From contig JAEKLQ010000031.1 in NCBI GenBank assembly GCA_019509785.1, forward strand, positions 48,565 to 112,564: a stretch of DNA of 64,000 bases, written 5' to 3'. Positions 18,078 to 28,104 of the stretch are shown piece by piece; the stretch's first letter is position 1; each line of letters begins with the position of its first letter. A program made the translations under genes and the position numbers. This stretch comes from Fibrobacterota bacterium. Its GTDB lineage: Bacteria; Fibrobacterota; Fibrobacteria; UBA11236. The notes beneath the pieces are model-generated. The model had not been told where the DNA came from, made no database searches, and worked only from the letters and a program-made list of their open reading frames with translations.

Positions 18078-21000
18078 CTAGGGCCCGAAGAAGCCCTTCA
18101 CCGAAACCCCCACAGTATCGGTGATGGCCGCGTTATCGTCGGAAATGATGAACACGTTGACGTCCCCGCGCGAAACCGGATGGATGGAAGACCCGTTCAC
18201 GCTGGCGATGGTCGGATCCTCGGAGACCATATGCCAATTCTTGTTGGACGCGTCCGAAGGGGAAATCGAGACCGGTACCTGATAATCCGGATCGCCGAAC
18301 CGGAAGCTGATGTCCGCCCCGCCATCGATGCCGGTCACGGGATTGGTCACCGTAACCGTGAAGGTACCCGTCTTCCCGTCATCGGCCGATGTCACCGTCA
18401 ATACGACGGATCCCGCGCCTACGGCATGTACCCGATTGGCGACCACGGTCGCGATGCCGCTGCTGCCTCCGCTCAGGGTATAACCCTTATTGCTGGCATT
18501 GCCCGGGTTCCAGGTAATCACCGGATCCCTATCCGCGTCGCCTCGGCGCATGGCCAGGTTGGCTGCCGAGACAGAAACCACCGGTTGGACCAAGGTGACG
18601 GCGAAGGTAGCCGTCTTGCCGCCGTCCCCGGAGGTGACCGTGGCGTTCGCGGTCCCGGGAGCGACGCCATGGAGTTTATTCGAAACGATGGTGAGCAAAG
18701 CGGTATTCGTCGAGGCCAAGGTATAAGACTTGTTCGTCGCATTGGCGGGAGTCCAGGCGAGGATCGGATCCTTGTCCCCTTCCCCTATCCGCAAGCTCAG
18801 GTCCGAGGCCGAAACGGAAGCCACCGGTATCGTCACGGTTACCGTAAAGGTCGCCGTCTTGGTGGTATCGTAGACGCTTTTCGCGGTGAAGGTGGCCGTG
18901 CCTCCGCCCACCGCGTGGAGCTTGTTGCCGCCCGCCACCGTCGCCACCGAGGTGTTGCCGCTGGCCAAGGTGAAAGCCTTATCGCTGGCATCGCTTGGAT
19001 TCACGCTGATTGGCGCGGCCGTATCCGCTCCACCCACCTTCATGTTGACGTTGGCGAGGGTCGCGGTCAGGCTGGAGACCGGCCGGATCACGGTGACCGT
19101 GAAGGTATCCTTCACCGCCGGGTTGTCCAGCGAGATCACCGTGATGCGGGCGCTGCCTGGGGCTAGTTCCTTCAGCGCCCACCCATTCATGATCGAGACG
19201 ATGGAGGAGGGCGCGGGGGTTGCGCCGGGATTGGTATAGGCCAGGGACCAGTTCTTATTGCTGGCGTTGGAGGGAAGCCAATTGAAGAGGGAGTAGGGAT
19301 TGTACCAACTGGTATCCGTGGTTTTCATGCTGACGTCGCCGGCGATCACCTGGGTTACGGGCACCTGGACGGTCACCGCGAATGTGTCTGCCTTGCCGGA
19401 GCCGTCCAAAGCCCGGACGATCACCGAGGTCTTCCCGCCCGCCACCCCGTGGTAGGCGGTCCCGCTCGCGGCGATTTTCACCAAGGTCGTATCGTTCGAT
19501 TTCAGCGAGAAGGACTTGTCGTTGGCGTCGGGAGGATCCCAGGTCAGGTTGCCCGCCACCGACTTGTCTCCCGCGCCTATGCGCAAGGTATCGTCCTTGG
19601 CGGATACCGAACGGACCTTGGCCACCACGGTCACCGTGCAAATCACCGCGGCCGAGGTATTGTCGGTGGGGGTCACGGTAAGAGGGGCTTTTCCCGACTT
19701 GAGCCCGCTGACCTTGTTCTCCGAGACGGAGATGACGCCCCCGGCTTGGGGCGCGCTGACGACATACCGCTTATCCGTCGCGTTGGTCGGATAGAAGGTG
19801 ATGTTCGGTAGCACGGGCGCATCGCCCAGGATCACCTGGAAATTGGGTACGCTAATCCCATTGACCCGGACCGGCACCGCATTCACCGTAACCGGGAAAA
19901 CCGTAGACGGGCCGCTATTGGGACGCAGCGTCACCGATGTCGCTCCCACTGATTTTCCATGCACCACCGGCACGCTTCCCGTCGTCAGGATGGAAGCGAT
20001 ATTGCTGTCCAGGGAAACCAAGGTATATCCGAGATCGGTCGCGTTGGCGGGGGTCCAACGGATGGCAGGAACTCCATTGGCGCCGACGTAAATGGAAAGC
20101 GTATCCACCGTGACCTGCTGAACGGGGACATAGGGCGCATACACGGCAACCTTGAAATCGGCCGTATGCCCGCCATCCGCCGACGTAAGGGTCAGGTTGG
20201 CGGTCCCCGCCTTGACTCCGCGTACCGACTCGCCCGTAATCGCGACCATGGCGGTATCGGGCGTAGAAAGCGAGAAGGAAAGATTTCCGGCATTGGGCGG
20301 GAACCAAGTGGGACTGACGCGGCGCGTTTCGCCCACCGGCAGGGAGAACGCGGCCACCCGGACCGAATCCACGTGCAAGCTGGAATCGGGCCGGCCTACG
20401 GTAACCTTAAAAGCCGCAGAGAACCCGCCGTCCTGGGTGGTCACCGTGAAATCGGCGGTGCCCATGCCTACGGGCGAGATCAAGCCCCCCGAAGGCACGG
20501 CCACCCCGGAGTCGCTGGTGGTAAGATCGTATTCGCGATCGGATGCATCCGAAGGCGACCAGGTAAGCAACGGCGGTTGCGGATCCCGGCCTAAGGGCAG
20601 ATTCATATCCTGCGCGGATATGCCGGTAACGGGTATGGAACGCGCGGCCACCGTAACCGAGAACTCCGCGGTCAAGCGGCCATCGGCCGAGAGGGCCAGC
20701 ATCTGGGCGACCCCGGGGAGCTTGGGGATGACTTGCAGGCTATCCGCGCTCAACTCCACCACCGAGGTCGTTTCCACCGTCGCCAACCGGTAGCCTTGAT
20801 CGGCGATATCGGCCGGGGTCCACACGAGATGGGGAGCGGCGCCATTGCCGCCGCGGACCAGGAACATGGGATCGACGGAGAGGGCCAGGGCTTTCGCATG
20901 GTCGATCACCTTTACGGTAAAGGAAGCCGTGCGGCCGCCATCCCGGGCATACAGGACCATGCGGGTCGTGCCTACCGAGACGCCGCGCACCGACTGCCCC

Positions 21001-21662
21001 ACGACGGAGGCCACCGCGGGTTGATCCGAGACCAGCGAATAATCCTTATAAGTGGCATCGGCCGGATACCAGGACGCATGCGGGACGGTATCCCGTCCCA
21101 CCGCCACTTCGATGTCCGAAACCCCCACCGAATCAACGCGCTTGCCCTGCGAGGCAACCGTTGCGATGAACGAGGTACTCAAGAGCTTCAGGCCCGGAAC
21201 CACCACGTCGATCTGCGCGCTACCCGCCGCCGCCGCCAACAACTTCCCATTCCTCACCCGCACTATCGACGAATCGGAACTCGATAACCCGTAACCCCGC
21301 AATGCCGCGTCGGCCGGGGACCACTCCAAATCGGGCGCCCGCGCCGAATCCCCCATCCATAGGAGCAGGTTCCGGGCCGCCAGGGCATAGCGGTCGGCGG
21401 GAATGGCTCCCAGGATTTTGGCGTTCTCGAGGCATTGCTTGGGCGGCAGCTTGCAATCCGGCAGATATTTCTCGACGCTATCGGCGATCCCGTTCCCATC
21501 GGCATCGCGGGTCCAATCGTCGCCGGCATAGTCGGGGGATCCCGGCAGATACGGGCTTTCGTATTGCCGATCCAAACGGCACGCGAACAATGCCAACAGC
21601 ACCGCCGGCGCCGTCCACGCCGCCCGCGTCCATCCCATCGCTTTCCTCGTTCGCTCCGCCAT
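18078..21662 (-). CDS. Giant lipoprotein of about 13 Ig-like (Big_2) modules
   Basis: 1194 residues from the ATG at 21662, which has GGGGAAAG upstream; longer readings run into the upstream gene. Residues 14-28 form a lipoprotein signal with lipobox LFAC (Cys28). After a Ca2+-like DADGNGIADSVE loop near residue 55 (the thrombospondin type 3 or dockerin-like pattern) come about 13 repeats of 75-90 residues, each with VxxVSxxDLxLxxG, LxWxPxxAxxKxYxL, a small turn, VxGxxxGTAxxTVTSxDGGKTATFxVTV. The last repeats (from about residue 850) are most alike, pointing to recent duplication. Probably exposed at the cell surface. It follows a CsgG-like membrane protein in the same operon. Confidence 0.8.
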   Translation of the reverse strand: MAERTRKAMGWTRAAWTAPAVLLALFACRLDRQYESPYLPGSPDYAGDDWTRDADGNGIADSVEKYLPDCKLPPKQCLENAKILGAIPADRYALAARNLLLWMGDSARAPDLEWSPADAALRGYGLSSSDSSIVRVRNGKLLAAAAGSAQIDVVVPGLKLLSTSFIATVASQGKRVDSVGVSDIEVAVGRDTVPHASWYPADATYKDYSLVSDQPAVASVVGQSVRGVSVGTTRMVLYARDGGRTASFTVKVIDHAKALALSVDPMFLVRGGNGAAPHLVWTPADIADQGYRLATVETTSVVELSADSLQVIPKLPGVAQMLALSADGRLTAEFSVTVAARSIPVTGISAQDMNLPLGRDPQPPLLTWSPSDASDREYDLTTSDSGVAVPSGGLISPVGMGTADFTVTTQDGGFSAAFKVTVGRPDSSLHVDSVRVAAFSLPVGETRRVSPTWFPPNAGNLSFSLSTPDTAMVAITGESVRGVKAGTANLTLTSADGGHTADFKVAVYAPYVPVQQVTVDTLSIYVGANGVPAIRWTPANATDLGYTLVSLDSNIASILTTGSVPVVHGKSVGATSVTLRPNSGPSTVFPVTVNAVPVRVNGISVPNFQVILGDAPVLPNITFYPTNATDKRYVVSAPQAGGVISVSENKVSGLKSGKAPLTVTPTDNTSAAVICTVTVVAKVRSVSAKDDTLRIGAGDKSVAGNLTWDPPDANDKSFSLKSNDTTLVKIAASGTAYHGVAGGKTSVIVRALDGSGKADTFAVTVQVPVTQVIAGDVSMKTTDTSWYNPYSLFNWLPSNASNKNWSLAYTNPGATPAPSSIVSIMNGWALKELAPGSARITVISLDNPAVKDTFTVTVIRPVSSLTATLANVNMKVGGADTAAPISVNPSDASDKAFTLASGNTSVATVAGGNKLHAVGGGTATFTAKSVYDTTKTATFTVTVTIPVASVSASDLSLRIGEGDKDPILAWTPANATNKSYTLASTNTALLTIVSNKLHGVAPGTANATVTSGDGGKTATFAVTLVQPVVSVSAANLAMRRGDADRDPVITWNPGNASNKGYTLSGGSSGIATVVANRVHAVGAGSVVLTVTSADDGKTGTFTVTVTNPVTGIDGGADISFRFGDPDYQVPVSISPSDASNKNWHMVSEDPTIASVNGSSIHPVSRGDVNVFIISDDNAAITDTVGVSVKGFFGP

Positions 21663-21703
21663 TTTCTTTCCCCGCCCCGTCCGCTTGCGAACGGCCCGCC
21701 GCC

Positions 21704-22927
21704 TCAGAACGAAAGCACTACCAATCCACCCGCGCCCGCCACCCCGACGCCTCCCAGGATCGCCCACGTGAAGGCGCTCCGATCGCTGCCCTTGACCCGC
21801 GCCTGCCACGATTCCACCGCCTCGCGCGAGCGGGCATCCTGGAAGCGCGCGTAGGCATGGTCGGCATCCTTGTTCGCCGAGTACGAGAGATAGCCGCAAA
21901 CCGCCCCGAAGGCGAGGCTCGCCGCGGCCCCGGCCCAAGTCCAACGCTTCCGGCCCGGGCTAAGCGATCCCGCTTCTTCCGCTCCCGGCAATTGCAGCAG
22001 GCTGGAGAAAAAGCTTTCCTCGAATCGCAGCAGCTTGCGGAAATCCTGGGTGGATTGCGAGGGACGCTCCCGCACCTTCTGGCGCGCGACTACGTCGTAA
22101 AGGGCCAATCGCAATTGCATCCCGCCGTCCTTGGTCGCCAAAAGGCGCGAATAAACGAGATGGGAAATCCCCATCTTGATCCCGAGCTGGTTGATGGCCG
22201 AATCGTTAGGGATGAAGGCGGCCTTATCGACGCCCAGCGCGGTCAGCAGCTCGTCCTGCTCCTTCTTCCCCATGATGTCGTAGTTGCGGGAGGAATAGAG
22301 ATGGGTAGCCACGCGTTCGGCCATCACCCGCGCGGGCGTCGACCCCGCCGCGCTCAGATCGAGGACGGTCATTTGGCCCAGCTTTTCCCGGCGCCCGGTC
22401 TTTACCTTGTCCGGTCCCAGCCAATCCGCCATTTGGGCCAACGCCGATTCCATGGCCGCCCCCGGGGCTCCCAATTGGCGTTTGCTCACCTCCCCGACCT
22501 TCGACCAGACGGTTTGCGAGGTGGGAACGTGGACCAGGTTCAAGGTATACGCGTACATGTCGTCGAGGCTGGTGAGGGACCAGAAAACCACGAACTCCGC
22601 CGACAGAACGTTACCCGCATCGAAAGCGCATTGGAACTCATGGCAAGGGACCCGGGCGTCCATGCCGTAATCTTTCATCTTCGTGATCATCGTATCGCGG
22701 GTAATCACCTTCCAGCCGGAGTTCCCCGCGAAGCCCCGCCGAAGGAAATCGCCCCAATCCGGATCGGCCTTCATGATGTGCAGGTCGATCGGATCGAGCA
22801 CCGCCAACACCCGCTTTTCAGGTTCGCCCGCCCGATTCGCCGCCTCCGAAAAGGCGCCGCAAGGGGACGCGGATAAGCAATGGAGTAACATCCCCATGCC
22901 GATGCCGGAGACGGCGGACCTTCGCAT
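21704..22927 (-). CDS. Membrane-anchored protein with two CsgG/TolB-N-like domains
   Basis: 407 residues, family not certain. The N-terminus carries a signal-like hydrophobic stretch. Two copies of an alpha/beta module follow: the first (KRVLAVLDPIDLHIMKADP onwards, about residues 38-160) and the second (GQMTVLDLSAAGSTPARVMAERVATHL onwards, about residues 185-290), each with a Vx-LD-x strand, a helix that begins a search for 'TxxxMITKM' or 'DIMGKKEQDELL', and a LVYSRL/LLA-like strand, as in CsgG-type or lipoprotein-assembly domains. Two hydrophobic helices end the protein (about residues 325-340 and 385-405). It precedes the 13-module lipoprotein by 41 bases. A role in presenting that lipoprotein is inference. 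Confidence 0.65.
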   Translation of the reverse strand: MRRSAVSGIGMGMLLHCLSASPCGAFSEAANRAGEPEKRVLAVLDPIDLHIMKADPDWGDFLRRGFAGNSGWKVITRDTMITKMKDYGMDARVPCHEFQCAFDAGNVLSAEFVVFWSLTSLDDMYAYTLNLVHVPTSQTVWSKVGEVSKRQLGAPGAAMESALAQMADWLGPDKVKTGRREKLGQMTVLDLSAAGSTPARVMAERVATHLYSSRNYDIMGKKEQDELLTALGVDKAAFIPNDSAINQLGIKMGISHLVYSRLLATKDGGMQLRLALYDVVARQKVRERPSQSTQDFRKLLRFEESFFSSLLQLPGAEEAGSLSPGRKRWTWAGAAASLAFGAVCGYLSYSANKDADHAYARFQDARSREAVESWQARVKGSDRSAFTWAILGGVGVAGAGGLVVLSF

Positions 22928-23065
22928 ATTGGGGATTTTAAGGGAGGATCAGCGGTCTTTCAAGAACTCCCTCTCCCGCCGCCCTCTGGGTTCGGCGCCG
23001 ATGTGGGTTCTTTGAAGCCGGATCCGCGGAATCAAAACGGGTGAACGCCCCGAATCGACCGCATT

Positions 23066-23092
23066 AAAAAGGGCCGGACGAGGGGCCGGCCC
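23066..23092 (-). terminator. Intrinsic terminator of the RRM gene
   Basis: On the minus strand GGGCCGG pairs with CCGGCCC around an 8-base loop and is followed by TTTTT (23066-23070). It lies 80 bases past the RRM gene's stop. Confidence 0.8.
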
Positions 23093-23173
23093 GAAACGGA
23101 AGGATGAGTAAGGTCCCGATAGACGGAGCTACGGGGACCGCGGTCGCTGATCGGCCATGTCGGCCGGAAAAGC

Positions 23174-23554
23174 TTACCAGCGATTGCGTTGGCCGCCGCC
23201 GCCGCCGCCGCCACCGCCATAGCCGCCGCCGTTGCCGCGGGGTCCGCCGTTGCCACGGGGGCCGCCACCGCCACCACCGCCGAAACCGCCGCCGCCGCCG
23301 GCTCCACCGGGTACGCGGGGACGCGCTTCATTAACGGAGATGGGACGACCCTGGAGGGGGACGCCGTTCATTCCCTGGATGGCTTTGAGGGCTTCGTTGT
23401 TGTCGGCCATTTCCACGAAAGCGAATCCGCGCGGATTCCCGGTTTCCCGGTCGATGATGATCTTAGCGGAAGTGACGCGCCCGAACTGGCCGAAGGCCTG
23501 CGTAAGCTCGTCCTGGGTTACGCTGAAAGCGAGGTTTCCAACGTAAATATTCAT
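23174..23554 (-). CDS. Glycine-rich RRM RNA-binding protein
   Basis: 126 residues. The N-terminal 80 residues form one RRM with RNP2 IYVGNLAF and RNP1 GFAFVEM, and the C-terminal 45 residues are almost only Gly with a few Arg/Asn and no acidic residues. This is the architecture of bacterial Rbp/cold-inducible RRM proteins, which bind single-stranded RNA, often at low temperature. The start has a strong AAGGAG 5-6 bases upstream. A long 5' region of over 300 bases precedes it, which often carries regulation in such genes. The C-terminal tract of GGC/GGT codons is the source of most local low-complexity sequence. Confidence 0.92.
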   Translation of the reverse strand: MNIYVGNLAFSVTQDELTQAFGQFGRVTSAKIIIDRETGNPRGFAFVEMADNNEALKAIQGMNGVPLQGRPISVNEARPRVPGGAGGGGGFGGGGGGGPRGNGGPRGNGGGYGGGGGGGGGQRNRW

Positions 23555-23882
23555 ATGTCTCCTTGGAATCGAATAATCGAATGGATTGGGTTGGGATGAT
23601 GGAACGAAGGAGTATCAGGGTCCTCGGAGACTCATTGTGCAGCAGTCAAGCGGGGGATTGGATAACACCATCTTTTCCTCGAGCCTCCCCGCGGAAGCCA
23701 ATTAAGGCTCGGCAGGGTACACTCGTCCTCATAAAATACACATGTCCCGGCGGTCTTGCAAGAGTAAAATCGCTCTCCCATCCTTTTTCGCGGAGCCCTG
23801 CCCGCAGGCGGCAGCCGATGCCCAGGTTCACCACTCAGATTCCGGTCAAAGCTATTATTCCCCAACTTGATCCGGAGCTTCG
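23555..23882. other. Divergent intergenic region, RRM gene and methyltransferase gene
   Basis: About 330 bases with no convincing gene. The half nearest 23555 is the probable promoter and long 5' leader of the RRM gene. Small open frames in it lack ribosome sites and family hits. A weak inverted repeat CCGG...CCGG lies near 23848-23876 just before the methyltransferase start; no firm regulatory site is claimed. Confidence 0.4.
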
Positions 23883-24518
23883 ATGACGCAGAAACGCGCC
23901 TTACCTTCCCGTCTCGTTTCCGCGCGCCCGCGCGAGAGCTTCGGGGAGGCCTACTATACCCGCTTCTATCGCGATCCCGCCACCCGGGTAAGGGGAAGCG
24001 GACTCCAGGCCCGCTTGGCGGGGTTCGTGTTCGGATACCTTTCCCACTTGGGGCTTCCCGTTCGCCGCGTACTGGATTTGGGATGCGGCCTGGGGCATTG
24101 GCGTACCTCGCTGGCCCAGAGGCATCCGCGCGCGACCTATACCGGCGTCGAGTTCAGCCCGTACCTGTGCGCCCGCTTCGGATGGGATGAAGGTTCGGCG
24201 GCCGATTACGTCGGTCGCGGCCAGTACGACCTCATCATCTGCCAAAGCGTGTTGCAATACCTTCCCGACGAAGGCGTAAGGGCGGCGGCGGCCAACATGT
24301 CGCGGCTCTGCCGCGGCGCGGTCTACCTGGAGATCATCACCGCCGAGGACTGGCGGGAGCACGTGGATCAACGCGTGACGGACGGGAAGGTGCATCTGCG
24401 GCCGGCGCAGTGGTACCACAAGGCGCTCGGAAAGCATTTCCGCAGCGCCGGCGGTGGGCTTTTCCTGCCGAAGGATTCCCCCGCGGTGCTTTACGAATTG
24501 GAGAAGGGCCGGATCTGA
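23883..24518 (+). CDS. Class I SAM-dependent methyltransferase
   Basis: 211 residues; GGAG lies 6 bases before the ATG. The SAM-binding motif I is VLDLGCGLGHWRTSL (about residues 63-77), motif II is YTGVEFSPYL and motif IV is YDLIICQSVLQYLPD. The rest of the fold resembles small-molecule methyltransferases without a clear substrate-binding signature. It stands alone between an RRM gene and thiC, so its substrate is unknown. The gene is complete and reads as functional. Confidence 0.8.
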   Translation: MTQKRALPSRLVSARPRESFGEAYYTRFYRDPATRVRGSGLQARLAGFVFGYLSHLGLPVRRVLDLGCGLGHWRTSLAQRHPRATYTGVEFSPYLCARFGWDEGSAADYVGRGQYDLIICQSVLQYLPDEGVRAAAANMSRLCRGAVYLEIITAEDWREHVDQRVTDGKVHLRPAQWYHKALGKHFRSAGGGLFLPKDSPAVLYELEKGRI

Positions 24519-24549
24519 AAATGGGAAGGAGAACCTTCCCTGTTCCGGA

Positions 24550-26568
<2,019 letters not shown>

Positions 26569-26680
26569 ACAATATAGCTAGCGGCGCCTGGGGGTGTCAG
26601 GCAGGACTTGGCATTTCCCGGGGAATTAACAATATTAAGCCGCGCCGTTCCCGGCCTAGGCCGCTTGAATGCGCCCATGC

Positions 26681-26753
26681 GGGGCTTTAGCTCAGTTGGT
26701 AGAGCGCTTCGTTCGAAATGAAGAGGTCAGGAGTTCGACTCTCCTAAGCTCCA
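26681..26753 (+). tRNA. tRNA with anticodon CGA (nominal Ser) in an alanine-type body
   Basis: 73 bases fold into a standard cloverleaf: acceptor GGGGCTT/AAGCTCC, D arm GCTC/GAGC, anticodon stem CTTCG/TGAAG with loop TTCGAAA, 5-base variable loop AGGTC, T arm AGGAG/CTCCT, A73, no encoded CCA. The anticodon at positions 34-36 is CGA, which would read UCG (Ser), but the variable loop is short (Ser tRNAs carry a long arm) and the third acceptor pair is G3-U70 with A73, the alanine identity elements. The body is like tRNA-Ala(GGC). See the finding for what this may mean. A terminator follows directly. Confidence 0.85.
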
Positions 26754-26758
26754 CGGAA

Positions 26759-26787
26759 AGCCCTCCTGTAACGGAGGGCTTTTCTTT
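26759..26787 (+). terminator. Intrinsic terminator of the tRNA gene
   Basis: AGCCCTCC pairs with GGAGGGCT around TGTAAC and is followed by TTTCTTTT. It ends 45 bases before the aquaporin start. Confidence 0.88.
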
Positions 26788-26831
26788 TGCTCCCACCGGG
26801 AAAGGGCGAAAACCATTTGCCGGGAAGATTT

Positions 26832-27602
26832 ATGCCGGAAATAACCTCCGCCTCGATTCGATCTAAGGCTAAGGAATTCCCTTCCAGGACGTCCGGCCCG
26901 GAAGGGAGTCCCTTGGGGAAAGCGTTGGCGGCCGAGGCCATCGGTACGGCCCTGTTGCTAGCCACCGTGATCGGATCCGGGATCATGGGCGAACGATTGG
27001 CCCAAGGCAATACCGCCATCGCCTTGCTCGCGAACGCGATTGCCACCGGCGCTGGATTGATCGCCTTGATCCTCGCTTTCGGTCCCCTCTCGGGCGCCCA
27101 TTTCAATCCGGTCGTTACGCTTAGCGAAGCCTTAACGGGAGGCCTGCCTTGGCGGAAAGCGCCGGGGTACGTTTTCGCCCAAGTCGTCGGCGCCTTCGCG
27201 GGAACCGCCGCGGCGAATCTCATGTTCGATCTGCCGGTATACTCCGCATCGCATCATGCCAGGCACGGCGCCGGCCAATTGTTAAGCGAGGCAATCGCGA
27301 CCTTCGGTCTCTTGGCCGTAATCAAGGGATGTTCCCGGAGCCGCCCGGCGATGACGCCGTTCGCGGTCGGCGCGTACATCACCGCAGCCTATTGGTTCAC
27401 GGCCTCGACTTCATTCGCCAATCCGGCCGTCACTTGGGCGCGCTCGGCGAGCGATACCTTCGCCGGGATCCGCGCTATCGATGTACCTGGATTCGTGATC
27501 GCTCAGGCGCTCGGCGCTTTGGCGGCAACGCTCCTATTCAACTGGTTATTACCGCGCAATGACACCACCGATAGAGATACGGGAAAGGCAACGCATGTCT
27601 GA
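26832..27602 (+). CDS. aqpS: MIP-family channel of the arsenic cluster (aquaglyceroporin-like)
   Basis: 256 residues from the ATG at 26832 (GGAAG upstream; an upstream TTG at 26787 lies in the tRNA terminator). Two half-repeats carry the NPA boxes: HFNPVVTLSEA in the first, FANPAVTWARS in the second, with six hydrophobic helices. MIP channels let water, glycerol or As(OH)3 pass. Its last bases overlap arsC, so it is in the arsenic operon, where a channel next to arsC lets arsenite made from arsenate leave the cell without an ArsB or Acr3 pump, as is known for AqpS of Sinorhizobium meliloti. The NPA-box HFNPV (Val after P instead of the classic Ala) is unusual and may alter selectivity. The exact subfamily is inference. 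Confidence 0.8.
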   Translation: MPEITSASIRSKAKEFPSRTSGPEGSPLGKALAAEAIGTALLLATVIGSGIMGERLAQGNTAIALLANAIATGAGLIALILAFGPLSGAHFNPVVTLSEALTGGLPWRKAPGYVFAQVVGAFAGTAAANLMFDLPVYSASHHARHGAGQLLSEAIATFGLLAVIKGCSRSRPAMTPFAVGAYITAAYWFTASTSFANPAVTWARSASDTFAGIRAIDVPGFVIAQALGALAATLLFNWLLPRNDTTDRDTGKATHV

Positions 27603-28008
27603 AGCCAAGAAACCGGAGCCCAAGAAGCGCCTGCTTTTCGTCTGCATCGAGAACTCCAACCGCAGCCAGATGTCCCAGGCCTTCGCCAATATCCTGGGCG
27701 GCGACGCGGTGGAAACCTACAGCGCGGGCTCGCGGCCCTCCGGTATCGTCAACCCCAAAGCGATCGCCTCCATGGCCGAGATCGGTTACGATCTTTCCAA
27801 GCATGGATCCAAATCCCTCGACGACATCCCCAACGTGGAGTACGATGCCGTGGTAACGATGGGATGCGGTGATGCCTGCCCGTTCGTCCGCGCCAAGCAT
27901 CGCATCGATTGGCAAATCCCCGATCCCAAGCATCTCCCGCCGGATGAATTCCGCGCCATCCGGGATCTGATCCGGACCAAAATCTCGGAATTGCTCAAGA
28001 TCATCTAA
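27595..28008 (+). CDS. arsC: Arsenate reductase ArsC (low-molecular-weight phosphatase type)
   Basis: 138 residues; GGAAAGG precedes the ATG at 27595, which overlaps the aquaporin stop by 8 bases. It reduces arsenate to arsenite. The phosphatase P-loop is CIENSNRS (Cys17, Arg23), and Cys91 and Cys95 in GCGDACP give the redox relay; the spacing of three residues between them is shorter than the seven of the thioredoxin-coupled Staphylococcus enzyme. The product leaves by the aquaporin. The family is certain; the electron donor (thioredoxin or glutaredoxin) is not. Confidence 0.92.
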   Translation: MSEAKKPEPKKRLLFVCIENSNRSQMSQAFANILGGDAVETYSAGSRPSGIVNPKAIASMAEIGYDLSKHGSKSLDDIPNVEYDAVVTMGCGDACPFVRAKHRIDWQIPDPKHLPPDEFRAIRDLIRTKISELLKII

Positions 28009-28052
28009 GCGTTCTTATCGGGACCCCCGCCCTTTTCACGGATGGGAGTTAA

Positions 28053-28095
28053 ATCGTATGAATACGATGTTGATTTTCCATCGTATTTGTACGAT
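28053..28095. promoter_or_regulatory. Twin ArsR operators with overlapping promoter
   Basis: Two 16-bp palindromes share a consensus: ATCGTATGAATACGAT (28053-28068, perfect) and ATCGTATTTGTACGAT (28080-28095, one mismatch). Their centres are 27 bp apart. A plausible promoter TTGATT (28070) - 17 bp - GATATT (28093) would lie between and over them, so bound ArsR would block it. The pair lies just before arsR, so autoregulation is inferred. Confidence 0.75.
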
Positions 28096-28104
28096 ATTGA
28101 TTCC

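Noticed and set aside
21662..21944. Extended N-terminus of the 13-module lipoprotein
   Set aside because: Residues before MAERTRKAM lack a signal and overlap the upstream gene; the ATG at 21662 has a good SD and the lipobox at proper distance.
23174..23320. Simple-sequence repeat (GGC/GGT rich)
   Set aside because: It is the coding part of the Gly-rich tail of the RRM protein and not a separate repeat element.
26669..26866. Small frame ALAQLVERFVRNEEV over the tRNA
   Set aside because: The peptide is just translation of the tRNA sequence, a well-known artefact.
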